From Plantago ovata (lineage: Eukaryota; Streptophyta; Magnoliopsida; Lamiales; Plantaginaceae): 64,000 bases of DNA. The DNA lies in assembly GCA_028274465.1 (NCBI GenBank), contig CM051458.1, forward strand, positions 15,825,566 to 15,889,565, read 5' to 3'. The notes below the pieces were generated by a model, which made no database searches, was not told where the DNA came from, and saw only the letters and a program-made list of their open reading frames with translations. This document shows positions 1 to 11,463 of the stretch, in pieces (within the stretch, counting starts at the first letter, position 1; the number at the start of each line of letters is the position of its first letter). Both the position numbers and the translations under genes were made by a program.

Positions 1-705
1 GATCGCAATCATCCGGAGATTGACAACCTTCGGTAACTTTGTATCTTGCAACTTTTATCTACTTATTTTATATTCTTTCAATATGTTTTCTTCTATGATT
101 GCTATTGATTGCATGCACATTATGAGTAGCTAAATTTATCGTTGGTGGTAGTATGTGAATTCTTAGCGAGGGAAGATAATCATGCTAATGGCTATATCGC
201 GCATTATACTCCGTGTCATTGCTTTATTTCGTTGATGAGTTGAACACCAAAATTCTTGTATGTTGTATTGATCATTATGCACACTAGGACACTTGTCGGC
301 CTATCAGACCAAATTATCTTCGTAGTGTTGCATGATTACGGAACACAATAGGACGTTAGTTGTTGACAGGTCAGACCCATATTATCTTCGTAGTGCACAA
401 TACTTACAACAGGACCCAAGATTCATTCAAAGATCTCTATGCAAGACCGAGGAATTTATGCATGATTATCGACCCATTATGTTAAGAAGGACCATACTAT
501 CACCAACCTCCATTATCTGCTTGAAAACCCCCTATTGCTTTCTATCTGCTGTTTTATATTCTCTTGATTAAATAGATAAAGCTAGTTATAGTCCTGAGAG
601 AACGACACTCGAGTCATTCTACTGCTACACTACGGTTTTCGTTGTAGTTGTGGATTGCCTTTGGCTTATTACAAATTTATTTGACTGAATCTGACACGTT
701 CATCA
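1..705 (+). repeat. 5' LTR of G1 (3' portion only)
   Basis: Equivalent to 5042-5746 of the 3' LTR and ending ...TTCATCA just before the primer site. It holds the R-U5 side of the LTR. A short open frame at 332-571 repeats in the other LTR at 5373-5612 but is LTR sequence, not a gene. Confidence 0.92.
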
Positions 706-708
706 AAT

Positions 709-726
709 TGGCACCGTTGCCGGGGA
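709..726 (+). promoter_or_regulatory. Primer-binding site, tRNA-Asp type
   Basis: TGGCACCGTTGCCGGGGA lies 3 nt after the LTR end. It differs at one position from the tRNA-Asp complement used by Athila and Tat elements. The same 3-nt spacing is seen in G3. Confidence 0.88.
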
Positions 727-861
727 CTATACTCCTTTTTTCTATTTAATTTGTTTTTATTTACAGCTTTAGATTCCTAATTGTTTTAGTTTTAGTTTTC
801 CTTTTTAATCTCTCTCTGTTTTCCTATTTGTTTCTAATCACTTTTCCTAGTCTGTCACAGA

Positions 862-2076
862 TTGTGTATGCCGCATACACGTTCTGCAGGAATACCGCTT
901 GCTGATTCAATTGCTGAGATCGATAGAGTCTACCACCAAAGAAGGCGACTCCTTTTCAAGGAAATCGACGGAATGGCAGAAGCTAGACCACTGAAGGCAT
1001 GGGTACAACCCACCAAGGATAGTATGAGGGGACCGGCGATTGTTCTTTCGCCCGCAACCCGAGATCTGGAAATCAAGAACCACGCATTCCAACAACTTCC
1101 GAGGGTCTATGGCTTATCAAGGGAAGATGTGATGGGGTACTTGAACAATATCAATGATTTCGTCAACCAACTCCCACGACCCGGAGCTGACATAACAACG
1201 GATGAGTTAAGGATGAAGGTTTTTGCAATGGGACTTGGCGACAGAGCCAAGTCATGGCTAAGTTCTCTTCCAGCAGGCTCGGTGGACACTTGGGAAAAGG
1301 TTTTTTCAGCTTTCATGGAGAAATACTTCCCACACACTCTGACTACCGCGCTTAAGGCGCAAATCACTGGATTCAAGCAAGACTATGATGAGACCATCTA
1401 CACCGCATTTGAGAGGTTCCAAGATCTCACGAACAAGTGCCCTCACCATGGTTTTGAACTCTCCGACCTAGTCCAACACTTCTACAATGGACTAACCTTC
1501 GAGAACCAACAAGTGGTGGATTTCCAATGCCGAGGCAATATTTGGGAGGAAACCGCAGAAGCCGTCTGGGCAGTTTTTGAAAGGCTTGCTAAGGGTTCGC
1601 AGTTCAAGGACCCAAGAGCAATGGTTAGGAGACGTGTACCCGAAGCTCCACCGACTCAAGAAGCCCCTATATACAGGGGGAATGGGGATCAATTCGAGTG
1701 CTTTACCAACGAATTGAAGCAAGTCCTCAAGAGCGCCACCGGAACAACTGTTTCGAATGAAGTATGCCGAATATGCAAGAACTATGGGCATGAATGTGTA
1801 GATCAGAGCTGGCATACGATGATGGCAACTGGGCTCGAGGAGGCGAAGAAGAAGCCTTTGCTACAGAGTTTGGCACTCAAGAAGTTAGCTACGGACAAGG
1901 CGGTAGGAATCCTCGAGGTGGATTTTGGAGAAGAGGATACCGTAACAATCAAGGATATGCACCGGCTAACCAAACTTATGGACCTAACCAAGACCGTAGT
2001 AGGCTTAACTATGGTAATGATCACTGCGAAAATCCCGCTCCGAAAGAGCCACCGAAGTCGAAGACGACTCTACTGA
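862..2076 (+). pseudogene. gag: Gag polyprotein, N-terminal and capsid part (frameshifted)
   Basis: Structural protein that would form the cytoplasmic particle packaging element RNA. Residues about 110-240 match the plant Retrotrans_gag domain (MKVFAMGLGDRAKSWL..., then a W-E-x-F-x-x-F-M-x-K-Y-F-P segment). A Cys-rich stretch near residue 300 (CRICKNYGHEC) looks like a CCHC knuckle whose last part is shortened. From about 1795 onward the sensible frame is the next one, used by the ORF starting at 1794, so residues after about 312 of this frame are probably not translated. A small deletion between short direct repeats at about 1795-1805 would explain both the shift and the short knuckle; a programmed shift is the alternative. 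The ATG at 862 is the first in frame after the leader. Confidence 0.8.
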
Positions 2077-2894
2077 TGGAGAACTTACAGAAGATGGTTG
2101 ATCACACACAAAGTTTTCTCAAACGTTATGAGGAAGATTTTGAGAAGACTAGGGCAAGGCTTGATAAGTTGGAAGAGAGCACTAGGCTTGCCCATCAAAA
2201 GATGCAAGAGTTGATCGACCGAAGAGCAAGTAGGGAACAAGGCAACACTGAGAAGGTCGTTAGGTGCGAGTGTTGCATGAAGGAAGAACTTCTACAGGCT
2301 GAGGAAGAAGAGGAGGACCTTGGTTCTGACACAAGTGATGAGGAGCAAGAGGATCCCGAACCACTCCCTAAAAGTTTCGATATTAAGGTAGGGATTGGTG
2401 AGCTTGAAGATGTCCGTGCCACACTAGACACGGGATCCTACTCAAACATAATTCCTTTGAATGTGTTTGAAAAGAGTAACCTTGGAAAACTATCTAAGGA
2501 AAGGGCTATTGTGCGACTGGCGGATGGATCATTCATGAGACCTGAAGGCGTTGTGAAAAATGTGTTGGTCAAGATTGGTGAAGCATCAATAAACACCAAT
2601 TTCGTAGTTATGCCGACATCTGCACCTGAGACGGGGGATGTCATACTCTCAGGGAAAACATTCTTGACTAAACTACGTTCCGTGATGGACATCTACCAAA
2701 GAACTTGCACCATCGAAGTGGACGGAAAGCAACACGTGTTGCACGCCATACCTGATCCACCTGATCCGCCCGACATTTCTTTCACTACTCACTACTGTGG
2801 TCTTGCAGCCTATATTCTTTCTTATTCACAGGTTCGTGGCATGGAGAGGAGATCAATGAAGGGGAAGCCTAGTACCCGCAAAAAGAAGAGATAG
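1794..2894 (+). pseudogene. Gag C-terminus and aspartic protease
   Basis: Continues gag in the shifted frame. A Gly/Arg/Asn/Gln-rich stretch (residues about 35-75) is followed by a predicted coiled coil (about 92-140), an acidic run (about 168-190) and a retropepsin-like protease. Its catalytic LDTG has Asp at codon 2427-2429, followed by hydrophobic strands and the ADGS and VILSGKTFL segments expected of the fold. The frame ends at 2894 in a basic tail (RKKKR). No RT follows, although Athila pol normally continues from protease into RT. The frame is otherwise open, which fits recent activity with trans-supplied enzymes. The start shown is not a real initiation site but the point where this frame opens. 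Confidence 0.78.
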
Positions 2895-4466
2895 GCGCAG
2901 ACAGGAGTCGAGTCAAAGACTTTAAACAATGGCGCTATCCGGGAGGCAACCCGGAGATTTTATCGCTTTCTTTACCGCTTTAATTTTTATCTCACGAGTT
3001 TGATTGAGTATTTTAGGTCACTTATACAAGCATTAGCTCTCACCTTGGATCCACTTTCGACGTTCGGGACGAGCGACGACGTTCAGGTTTGGGGAGGAGG
3101 TTATCGCTGGTTATCTTTATACTTATCTTGCTTATGAAAAACTCGTGAAATTTTTGCATTTGCACGTTTACTGCTTTCCTAGGATAGTCTTGCATGTTTT
3201 ATATGAAGTTTATTGCCGAATTTTTTGAACTTTTTTATTGGGTAAATCAACTAGCTATGCCATTAATCGTATGCTTCATCTCTATGAATTTGTTTGAGGT
3301 TTTTCTCCCTTGGCTTGTAACATTTATGTATTGCACTTAGTTGAGCTAGGTAGTCTCGACATCACTTAGTGGTGTTTTCTCTACTGCGGTTCACGAAGGC
3401 CTTTATAATAGGATGATGCATGTTAGGGTCTTATGGTTGTTTTCCCGAGTAATTATGTACCTAAGAGGCAACAAGTCTTCACCATGCTTTGAGATTGCTA
3501 AATGCCTAGGAAGGAGGTAGTGTGAGTTTGTGTGATCCTTTGTTTATAACCTATTCTTCCAAATAGGTTTGGGGAGGGGGTTACACCATCATAGACTTGT
3601 TTCTGTTTTTCATTCTTCGTATCGTGAGTTTATTTTCCTTTTCCGTAAAATTTTGTACTCCAACCTATTCTTTCGAATAGGTTTGGGGAAGTCGTGTGAG
3701 TCTTTTTGTTTCTCTCTTTGTTGTGCTACTGCTGGCTAGAAAAAAAATTGAAAAAAAAAAAGGAAAAATTCCAGAAAAAAAAGAAAAAGAAAATGAAAAA
3801 AGAATCTGGAAAGGAAAAAAATAAAAAAGAGAAGACCACAAAAAAGCAAAGAAGGGTCCAAAAAGGAAAATCCAAATAGCAGTTTAGCAAAGTATTGAGT
3901 CTTTTCCATTTTTCGTATTGTTCGTAATTGTGTTTTTCTATTTTTTATCTTTTTTGTCTTAAGTGTCATCTGTTCTAGACCACCCTCGTCCTGCCATTCA
4001 GGAAGTGGTGAATAGCTTAAGACTTTACTTGAGAGATGGGTAGAATAGGGGAGTGTTATCTTTTATAGGGAACCCTCCTTCGTTTGATGAGAGCCAGTAC
4101 TGGTTCGACCTCTTTTGAGGAAAAGTCTTAACATGGTGGAACAGCAGTAAGTCCTCAGTGTCATAGGCACGGGGCAACCATTCGTATCTTAGCATGCATC
4201 ATTACGTCGTCACTGACTAGGTCCAGGTAGAGAATGTTACGAGAGACTATCTTGTCTTGACATAAGTGCTTATGTGGATGTGTATAAGTCAATCGAGGTA
4301 TTCTTCAACCTATATTAATGCTTTGATTTATATGGTTTTTGTTCATATGTTATTTGATAGATTCAGTAGATTAGTTCATTTTATTTGGCATGAAACTCCA
4401 TTTTTGAGTCTTGCATGTTTTTTGTATTAGAGTCTAGCTTAGTTGCTTGAGGACAAGCAAAGGTTC
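2895..4466 (+). other. 3' untranslated region of G1
   Basis: No coding region. It opens with the GGGAGGCAACCC motif common downstream of plant gypsy pol genes. It contains three copies of a polypurine-tract-like motif (3086-3097, 3566-3577, 3680-3690). Two of these directly follow inverted repeats: AACCTATT/AATAGGTT at 3548-3569 and AACCTATTC/GAATAGGTT at 3662-3683. An A-rich tract lies at about 3738-3865. The same order of motifs is found in the untranslated region of G3 on the other strand. Confidence 0.75.
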
Positions 4467-4479
4467 GGTTTGGGGAGTT
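4467..4479 (+). promoter_or_regulatory. Polypurine tract of G1
   Basis: GGTTTGGGGAGTT immediately precedes the 3' LTR start TGATGAATG. It matches the motif repeated three times upstream and the reverse-strand tract of G3 at 31867-31877. Confidence 0.82.
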
Positions 4480-5746
4480 TGATGAATGTGTATTTTACAC
4501 TTTCATTCGAGTCTTTTTCACCTAATTTAGCTATCCTCTATGTTAATTTAGCTATATTTTAGTACATTTTATTAGAATAGTGTCACGTTTCCTTTTAGAT
4601 TTTATTTTACAGGTTTTGGTTGAAATTCGGAGATTTACGGGCAATTATATTAAAGTCTACAAGGAATTGGTGTTCCAGAAGCATATTTGGAGTATCTGAA
4701 GGTTTCCGGATAGGATTTGGAGTCTAGGGGCCGAATCTGGAGGTTAGAAGGCTACTAGAAGTCATAAACCGAGTCCGAAAAGGTGAAGAAATCCAAAACC
4801 GCGTCGAAAACGCGAAAATTCCGCGTTTACACTGTGGGGCGAACCGCCCCGTGCCTCGGGCGAACCGCCGTGGGCAATTTCCGGGCCTATATATAGTTGC
4901 GAGTTTTCTCTCCGAAAATCATATCTTTCCAAGCCTACTTTCTCACCTCTCTCTATAGTTTTAGGTAGGAACTTCCCGGGGCCTGTCCTGGGAGTTCCAT
5001 AGCTTAGGGGATACTTTTTCATAGCAGATTGGAGCGCGTAGGATCGCAATCATCCGGAGATTGACAACCTTCGGTAACTTTGTATCCTACAACTTTTATC
5101 TACTTATTTTATATTCTTTCAATATGTTTTCTTCTATGATTGCTATTGATTGCATGCACATTATGAGTAGCTAAATTTATCGTTGGTGGTAGTATGTGAA
5201 TTCTTAGCGAGGGAAGATAATCATGCTAATGGCTATATCGCGCATTATACTCCGTGTCATTGCTTTATTTCGTTGATGAGTTGAACACCAAAATTCTCGT
5301 ATGTTGTATTGATCATTATGCACACTAGGACACTTGTCGGCCAATCAGACCAAATTATCTTCGTAGTGTTGAATGATTACGGAACACAATAGGACGTTAG
5401 TTGTTGACAGGTCAGACCCATATTATCTTCGTAGTGCACAATACTTACAACAGGACCCAAGATTCATTCAAAGATCTCTATGCAAGACCGATGAATTTAT
5501 GCATGATTATCGACCCGTTATGTTAAGAAGGACCATACTATCACCAACCTCCATTATCTGCTTGAAAACCCCCTATTGCTTTCTATCTGCTGTTTTATAT
5601 TCTCTTGATTAAATAGATAAAGCTAGTTATAGTACTGAGAGAACGACACTCGAGTCATTCTACTGCTACACTACGGTTTTCGTTGTAGTTGTGGATTGCC
5701 TTTGGCTTATTATAAATTTATTTGACTGAATCTGACACGTTCATCA
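4480..5746 (+). repeat. 3' LTR of G1
   Basis: 1,267 bp, TGATGAATG...TTCATCA. U3 contains two GC-rich palindromic units (about 4838-4868) just upstream of the TATA box at 4888. Flanking sequence from 5747 is Sirevirus LTR. The 5' flank is outside the window, so the target duplication cannot be checked. Confidence 0.93.
4888..4895 (+). promoter_or_regulatory. LTR TATA box
   Basis: TATATATA follows GGGCC about 20 bp after the palindromic units. The same arrangement is found at 26165-26172 (solo LTR) and on the minus strand at 40910-40917 (G3). Confidence 0.7.
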
Positions 5747-5983
5747 GGCACGCGAAGAACATGAAGACTAGAAGACAAATGAAAGACCCTGCTGAAAGTA
5801 CAAAAGCAAGATAGTGACATCTTAAGGTGCAAAGCCTTAGAATTTGAAATTCAAATGGATCCCTTGATTTACTATAAATAGAGGTCATCCGGCAAAGAGT
5901 TGAAGTGTGTCAACAACGTGATCAAACTCTCACTTGTGCTTAAACACTCCATCTTCCATACTCTTTACTGCCGACACCTCACG
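5747..5983 (+). repeat. Remnant of Sirevirus 5' LTR
   Basis: Aligns with 24486 to about 24710 of the 3' LTR, including TATAAATA (5873-5880) and the conserved sequence after it. Similarity stops at about 5983, where gag-related sequence follows without primer site or leader. The left boundary is the G1 insertion. Confidence 0.85.
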
Positions 5984-6024
5984 CAGACATCAATTATGCA
6001 TGAACTGCTAAGGAAGCTTGGAAA

Positions 6025-7188
6025 ATGGTTCAAGATCTTTGTGCTGGATCTGACAAAACCAAGGAAAACAAACTCGAAGTGCTAAAGTTAAAGTTCCAAA
6101 ACTTTAAACACGGTACAGATGAGTCACTAGAAGACTTGGATTTCAGATTCACAACTCTAGTAAGTGAGATGGCTGCATTAGGAGTTGGAAACTTCTATTC
6201 AGATTCTGAGAAGGTGAAAACCATTATTAGAAGTCTGAACCAAGAATGGATCCATACTCAGAATTTCTACTACAATCAAGGAATGCCAAATATCACTCCA
6301 ACAAAGTTGTTCTCTCATCTTGCTACTGTCAATTACGAGACAAAGACAAGAGAAAATGTGTTTGCTGAAAAATCGCAAAACATTGCTCTTGCTGCAAAGC
6401 CGTCATCTTCTGAAAAGAAGAATGATAAAGAACCTGCTGATGAAAATGCCTTTGTTGTTAGAAACATGAAGAAATTCATCAGTAAGGAACTTGAAAGGCG
6501 AAAAGCAAAAGAAAAGCTGAAAACTCATCTTGGTAACAACTACCATAAATACAAGAATGAAGCTAGCTCGCTGAACAAGCAAGCTCAGCAAGCAAATTCA
6601 TCTGAAGAACCAGCAGTTGGCAATGATCTCTGTTTCTATTTCAAAAAGCCTGGACACTACAAAGCAAATTGTCCTTTGCTGAAAGGCAAATCTGCTGAAA
6701 AGAAGAAAAAGTTCAAAAGGGCTTTGATTGCTGAAGAAAAGAAAAAGCTTCAAGCAAAAATCGATGCGCTTTGCATTGATACAAGCTCTGAAGACAGTGA
6801 GGTAGAGAGCTCACACACTGAAGAAGAAGAAGAATCCACTCTTGATGTAGAGATTGGCAAGGAAGTTTGTGGAATAGCTATGGAAGCTTATCCAGATGTG
6901 TCAAACTACAAATTTTGCCTCATGGCCGGTCAGGTAAATTGTCCTACCTATGACTCTGATTCAGAAAGTGAAGATGATATTGACCTTGATAGAATTCAAG
7001 GAGAAATCGAAAGATTTGAGAAAACTCTGAGCAAACAGCAAGAGAAACTACAGAATGCTGAAACTTTGACTAAGCAAACTACTGAAAAGTATGTATTGCT
7101 GAGAGATGAGTCAGAAAAGAAGGATGCTGAAATATTGCATCTCAAGAAGTTGTTGAAGCTACAGAGAAGAATTCTCAAATGGCAATAG
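6025..7188 (+). pseudogene. gag: Sirevirus Gag, 5'-truncated
   Basis: Copia-type capsid protein (UBN2/Retrotran_gag_2-like). The start is lost in the LTR-gag deletion. Visible are the capsid C-terminal half (residues about 1-110), a Lys/Glu-rich linker, a zinc knuckle at 6631-6672 and an acidic C-terminal region. In the knuckle the second Cys is Phe (CFYFKKPGHYKANC), while the related copy S2 keeps Cys, so RNA binding would be lost here. After residue 320 a Glu/Lys-rich coiled coil begins and the frame stops at 7188. Ala-Glu pairs written TT-GCT-GA recur throughout. Confidence 0.8.
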
Positions 7189-7241
7189 AATTGGAAGAGT
7201 ATTAGTCCTCAATTCTAAAGTTACTTGCTGAAATACAAGAA

Positions 7242-8090
7242 ATGAAAAAGATGAAAATCAATTTCAAATCTTATGCTGATGTGAGTAACACACTGACTGA
7301 ACTAAACTCTTATCTAAGAGACCCATCTCAGAAAGAAGGTTTAGGAGCAACGTATGAAGGTGATGATGTAATAATCTTGAGTAAAGACAAATCACCAATT
7401 ACCTTTGCTCGTGCAACTGATAGTGGTCAACCAGAACTCTATCAGATTGGTCAATCTAAGGTTGCTGAAATATGCAATCAAGTACCTACGACCATAAAGC
7501 CCGCTGTTGCTACTCAAAGTAACAAGACTTTAAAAGGAAAACAAGTTGTTGAAAAGCAAAATGTTAAGAAAAAGGATGTTGTAAATCATTCCGCTAAACA
7601 AGTTGCTGAAAAGCAATTTGTTAAGTCAAAAGGCAAGATTACTAAACGTAATCTGAAGACCTTTGCTGACAAACCTGAATCAAGTAAGGTTGCTGAGACA
7701 AAAACTCAGCATTCTCTGAAAAATGGACTTGGATTCAAAACTAAGCAAAGTCAATTTTTTCATGAGTATAAGCAAAGTCAACAATGATACTTCAAAGAGT
7801 TGAACAAAACCAAGCCTAAGAGTTCTGACAAAACTCAAAACGCTAGGACTAGAAGGAACCTTGCCAGAAAAGAACTTACTGAAAAGTATGTTCAGCAAAA
7901 GGGTCAACCAAGCAGGACACCACATCAGAAAGTGGACTTGATTAGGAATGATCAAAAGTCTTTCGGATCTAAACCCTCTAGTTCCTCAGCAAGTAGAAAA
8001 CAAGTCAAAGTTGAAAAACTCAAGACTTGGGTTTCCACTGGACGCTTTCTTGAACATGTTAATGGACATCCTATATTGGATAATTAACTT
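7242..8090 (+). pseudogene. Sirevirus gag-protease linker, broken frames
   Basis: Continues gag downstream of the 7188 stop in fragments (7242-7787, 7800-8087). It is a Lys/Ser/Gln-rich, low-complexity linker (repeated VAEK-, VVEK- and VKSKGK-like segments) with no recognised domain. The homologous region in S2 is 56520-57350. It ends with a Trp-Val-Ser-Thr-Gly-Arg-Phe segment shared by both copies. At least one frame change occurs at 7788-7800. It is probably a spacer between nucleocapsid and protease. Confidence 0.6.
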
Positions 8091-8140
8091 GTTTGCTCTT
8101 GATTGTGCAGACTTCAGCCACGTAGACAAACAATGCAATT

Positions 8141-10096
8141 TGGCACTTTGACAGTGGTTGTGGAAAGCACATGACGGGCAACAAGAAAAACCTTATAAAC
8201 TATAGACGGTGGTCCAAAGGTCCAACAATACGGTTTGCTGGTGGAGGCTTTGGTTCTACTAAAGGTTATGGTGACGTGAAGTTAGGATGCATTACCATTT
8301 CGGGAGTTCTTTATGTCAAAAATCTTAAGTTTAACCTTTTCAGCATGAGTCAATTCGCTGACAAATGTTACTTTATCAAAATCAAAAGTGATGAATGTAA
8401 ACTTATAGACTTTGAGACAAAGAAGGTTATTATGGTTGCTAGAAGATCAGGAGGTCTCTATACTGTAGATTGGTCTTCAGCAATCGTTGAAAAGTGTCTT
8501 GTCTCAGCTCATGATTGTCTTGCTGAAAAAGCATGGTTATGGCATAAACGAACAAGTCACCTAAACTTCAAGACGCTTAATAAGCTGTCTAAAAAGGCAC
8601 TTGTAGTTGGATTACCTAAGGTTACTTTTAAGAAGGATGGTGTTTGCAATGCATGTCAGCTCGGAAAGCAAACCAAATCTTCTTTCAAGAACAAGGAAGT
8701 ACCGTCAACTACAAAACCTTTACAACTCTTGCACATGGACTTGTTTGAATCTTCTTCAACAAGCTATGCTGGCAAGAAGTATGGTCTGGTGGTGGTGGAT
8801 GACTATTCAAGATTCACTTGGGTAGTATTTATCAAACCCAAGTCTGAAACAAGGACTGAGATACCTAACTTGTTGAATAAGCTTGAAGTCATGAAAAATG
8901 ACAAGGTAAAAGTCATAAGGACAGACCATGGTACTGAGTTTGTAACCCAGTACATAACTGAGTTTTGCACTTCAAAAGGCATACAACATCAGTTATCCTC
9001 AGTAAGGACACCTCAACAAAATGGTGTTGCTGAAAGGAAGAATCGTGCCCTTAAGGAAGCAGCTAGAACGATACTTGCTGACACTAAAATAAGTGAAGCT
9101 TATTGGGTTGAAGCGATTAATACCGCCTACTTTACTCAAAATAGATGTTTGATAATTAAGGAATACAACAAAATAGATGAGTTATTTATTGGAAGACCTC
9201 CTAATATCACCCATCTAAGAGTATTTGGTTGCAAATGCTTTGTTCTTAACAATGGTAGAGAATACTTAAGAACATTTCAACCAAAGGCAGACGAAGCGAT
9301 ATTTCTTGGTTACTCCTTGCATAGTAAAGCTTATAGAGTTTACAACAAAAAGGCACAAAAGATCGAAGAATCAGTGCATGTTGTATTCTATGAAAAGTCA
9401 CAAGGAGTCCCTGCTGAAGAAGAAATATCAGACTGTATGAAGAAGCTACTCATACACGAGCAAAGAACTGAATCTGATGCTAGGAATACCAAATCAAATG
9501 AACTAAATGATGATTCTGACAATGACTCACCTCGCCCAAGTCATGACAAGATAAATATAGTTCATGATAAAGAATTTCCGGCAAAAGACGCGGTTGCTCC
9601 AGATGTTGCTGAAACTATGCAACTTCCTGTGTCTGCTGACGAGTTACCTCAAACCAGCAATGCTGAACAAGCAGTTGCTGATGAACAAATTTCAGCAGAG
9701 ACACAACAAGATACCAGTAGTACTGAACAAGTACATACTGAAGAGTCACATGCTGAAACGCAAACTTATCCAGATCCAAAGAGCAGAAAACCTGTTAATA
9801 AATGGATTAGAGATCATCCCTCTACAGATATGATTGGTGATATTGACAAACGCCAAGTGACTAGATCCAAAGTATCTACTAATCAAGAACTTGCTGAAGA
9901 AGCAAACGTCATTGAAGTAGAAGCTTTGTTCTCTTGCTTTGTTTCAGAAATTGAATCCAAGACCATAGAAGAAGCTTTAAAGCATTCTGAATGGATCAAG
10001 GCAATGCAAGAAGAATTGGATCAATTTGAACTGGATCAAATTGAAAGGAAAGAAAGCAATTGGTACAAAGTGGGTGTTCAGAAACAAGCTGAGTGA
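8141..10096 (+). pseudogene. Sirevirus protease and integrase
   Basis: The protease active site WHFDSGC has Asp at 8150-8152; a Met at 8171 lies inside the domain and is not the true start. GAG-pre-integrase and the HHCC zinc domain (H-x3-H ... C-N-A-C) cover about 8520-8665. The integrase core shows all three acidic residues: HMDLFE (about 8734), RTDHGTEF (about 8922) and NGVAERKNR (about 9021). The C-terminal part is followed by a long acidic, Ala-Glu-rich linker (9400-9950) into RT. The frame ends at 10096 where RT should continue, after a short duplication-like disturbance near 10025. A clear loss of function is not visible in the integrase core itself. Confidence 0.85.
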
Positions 10097-11463
10097 GTCT
10101 GGAGAAGTAACAAGGAACAAAGCACGTTTAGTTGCTCAAGGTTACTGCCAGACTGAATGATTGGACTATGATGAGTCTTATGCACCAGTTGCAAGATTGG
10201 ATGCAATTAGACTTTTCTTGGCCTTTGCTGCTCACAATGACTTCATTGTTTATCAAATGGATGTTAAAAGTGCATTCTTAAATGGTGAACTTGCTGAAGA
10301 AGTCTACTTAGAACAACCCCCTGACTTTGAACTTCCCTCAGAAACCAAGATGGTATACAAGTTTCAGAAAGCTGTATATTGTCTAAAGTAAGCACCAAGA
10401 GCTTGGTATGATACCTTAGCTAAGTTCTTTCTCGATAATGGTTTCAAGAAGGTGAAGTTGACAAAACCTTATTTACCATGAACCATGATGGTAAAATACT
10501 CTTAGTCCAGATTTATGTGGATGACATAATATTTGGATCTAAGGACAAGCAACTTTGTGATGCTTTTGCCAAACTCATGACAAACAAGTTTGAAATGAGT
10601 ATGATGGGTAAATTGAATTATTTCCTAGGATTGCAAGTTAAGCAACTCAAAGATGGAATATTCATAAATCAAGCAAAGTATGCAAAGGAGATGCTCATAA
10701 AGTTCAGGACCAAAGAGGAAGAAAAACCTGAAAAGATCCCTATGAGCGTTGATACCAAATTGGGCTATACTAAACAAGATAAAAGTGTTGATGAACACAA
10801 GTATAGGAAGCTCATTGGTTCCTTGTTGTATTTAACAACAAGTAGACTTGACATTCAGTACGTTGTTTGTGTGTGTGCAAGATTCCAATCTGATCCAAGA
10901 GAATCACACTACAAAAAGACACTTAAGATACTGAAATATGTCAAAGCTACAGTCAATGTTGGATTATGGTATCCAAAATATTCTGGATTGGAATTGGTAG
11001 GTTATTCTGATGATGATCATGGAGGATCAACTCTTGATAGAAAAAGTACTTCTGGAACTTGTCAGTTTCTAGGTACAAGATTAATTCATGGTTCAACAAG
11101 AAGCAAACCTGTGTTGCCAATTCATCCACTGAATCTGAATACATTGCGGCTGGTTGTTGCACAGCTCAAATCCTATGGATTCAACAACAATTACGAGATT
11201 ATGGTATTTCTGCAAAGAAAACACCAATCTTTTGTGACAATGCAAGTGCTATTGCTATCACGCAAAATCCTAAGTGCCACTCAAGGACAAAGCACATTGA
11301 TATTAGACATCATTTCATTAGAGATCATGTGGAAAAAGGAGACATTGAGGTTGTAAAAGTAGGTACTGATGATCAACTTGCTGACATCTTTACCAAGTCC
11401 CTACCAGATAATAGGTTCGCAATGTTAAGGTATAACCTTGGATTGATTGAACTACCTCAATAA
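10097..11463 (+). pseudogene. Sirevirus reverse transcriptase and RNase H
   Basis: The RVT_2 palm begins after 10160 (YAPVARLDAIRLFLAFAA, then MDVKSAFLNGEL). A TAA at 10389-10391 replaces the CAA found in the second copy. The frame resumes and the catalytic YVDD is at about 10515-10526. RNase H follows with the TESEYIAAGCCTAQ and CDNASAIAITQNP motifs (11059-11463, next frame), ending LGLIELPQ*. One frame change lies near 11060. Nonsense and frame changes make it non-functional. Confidence 0.85.

Larger units (their letters stand above)
1..5746 (+). mobile_element. Athila-type Ty3/gypsy element G1, gag-protease only, 5' end cut by window edge
   Basis: The element shows a 5' LTR (partial), primer site, gag, protease, a long 3' untranslated region, polypurine tract and complete 3' LTR. 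There is no reverse transcriptase, RNase H or integrase: coding ends at 2894 and 1.6 kb of non-coding DNA follows. The visible 705 bp of the 5' LTR align without net length change to 5042-5746, with about nine or ten differences by eye, so it is a young insertion. It sits inside the Sirevirus LTR that resumes at 5747. The LTR and primer site are related to those of the autonomous element G3 (30649-41364), which could supply the missing enzymes. The lineage call rests on the primer site, gag type and this resemblance. Confidence 0.85.

Noticed and set aside
332..571. 79-codon open frame, almost identical at 5373-5612
   Set aside because: It lies in the R-U5 part of both G1 LTRs; duplication is due to LTR identity and there is no domain or conserved start in the other LTRs.
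3736..3969. Phe-rich minus-strand frame, and similar frames at 32373-32702
   Set aside because: Artefact of the A-rich or T-rich tract in the Athila 3' region; low complexity and no coding signs.
4836..4880. CpG-rich patch as a host gene promoter
   Set aside because: It is a unit of LTR U3 found in every copy of the family; no host exon follows.
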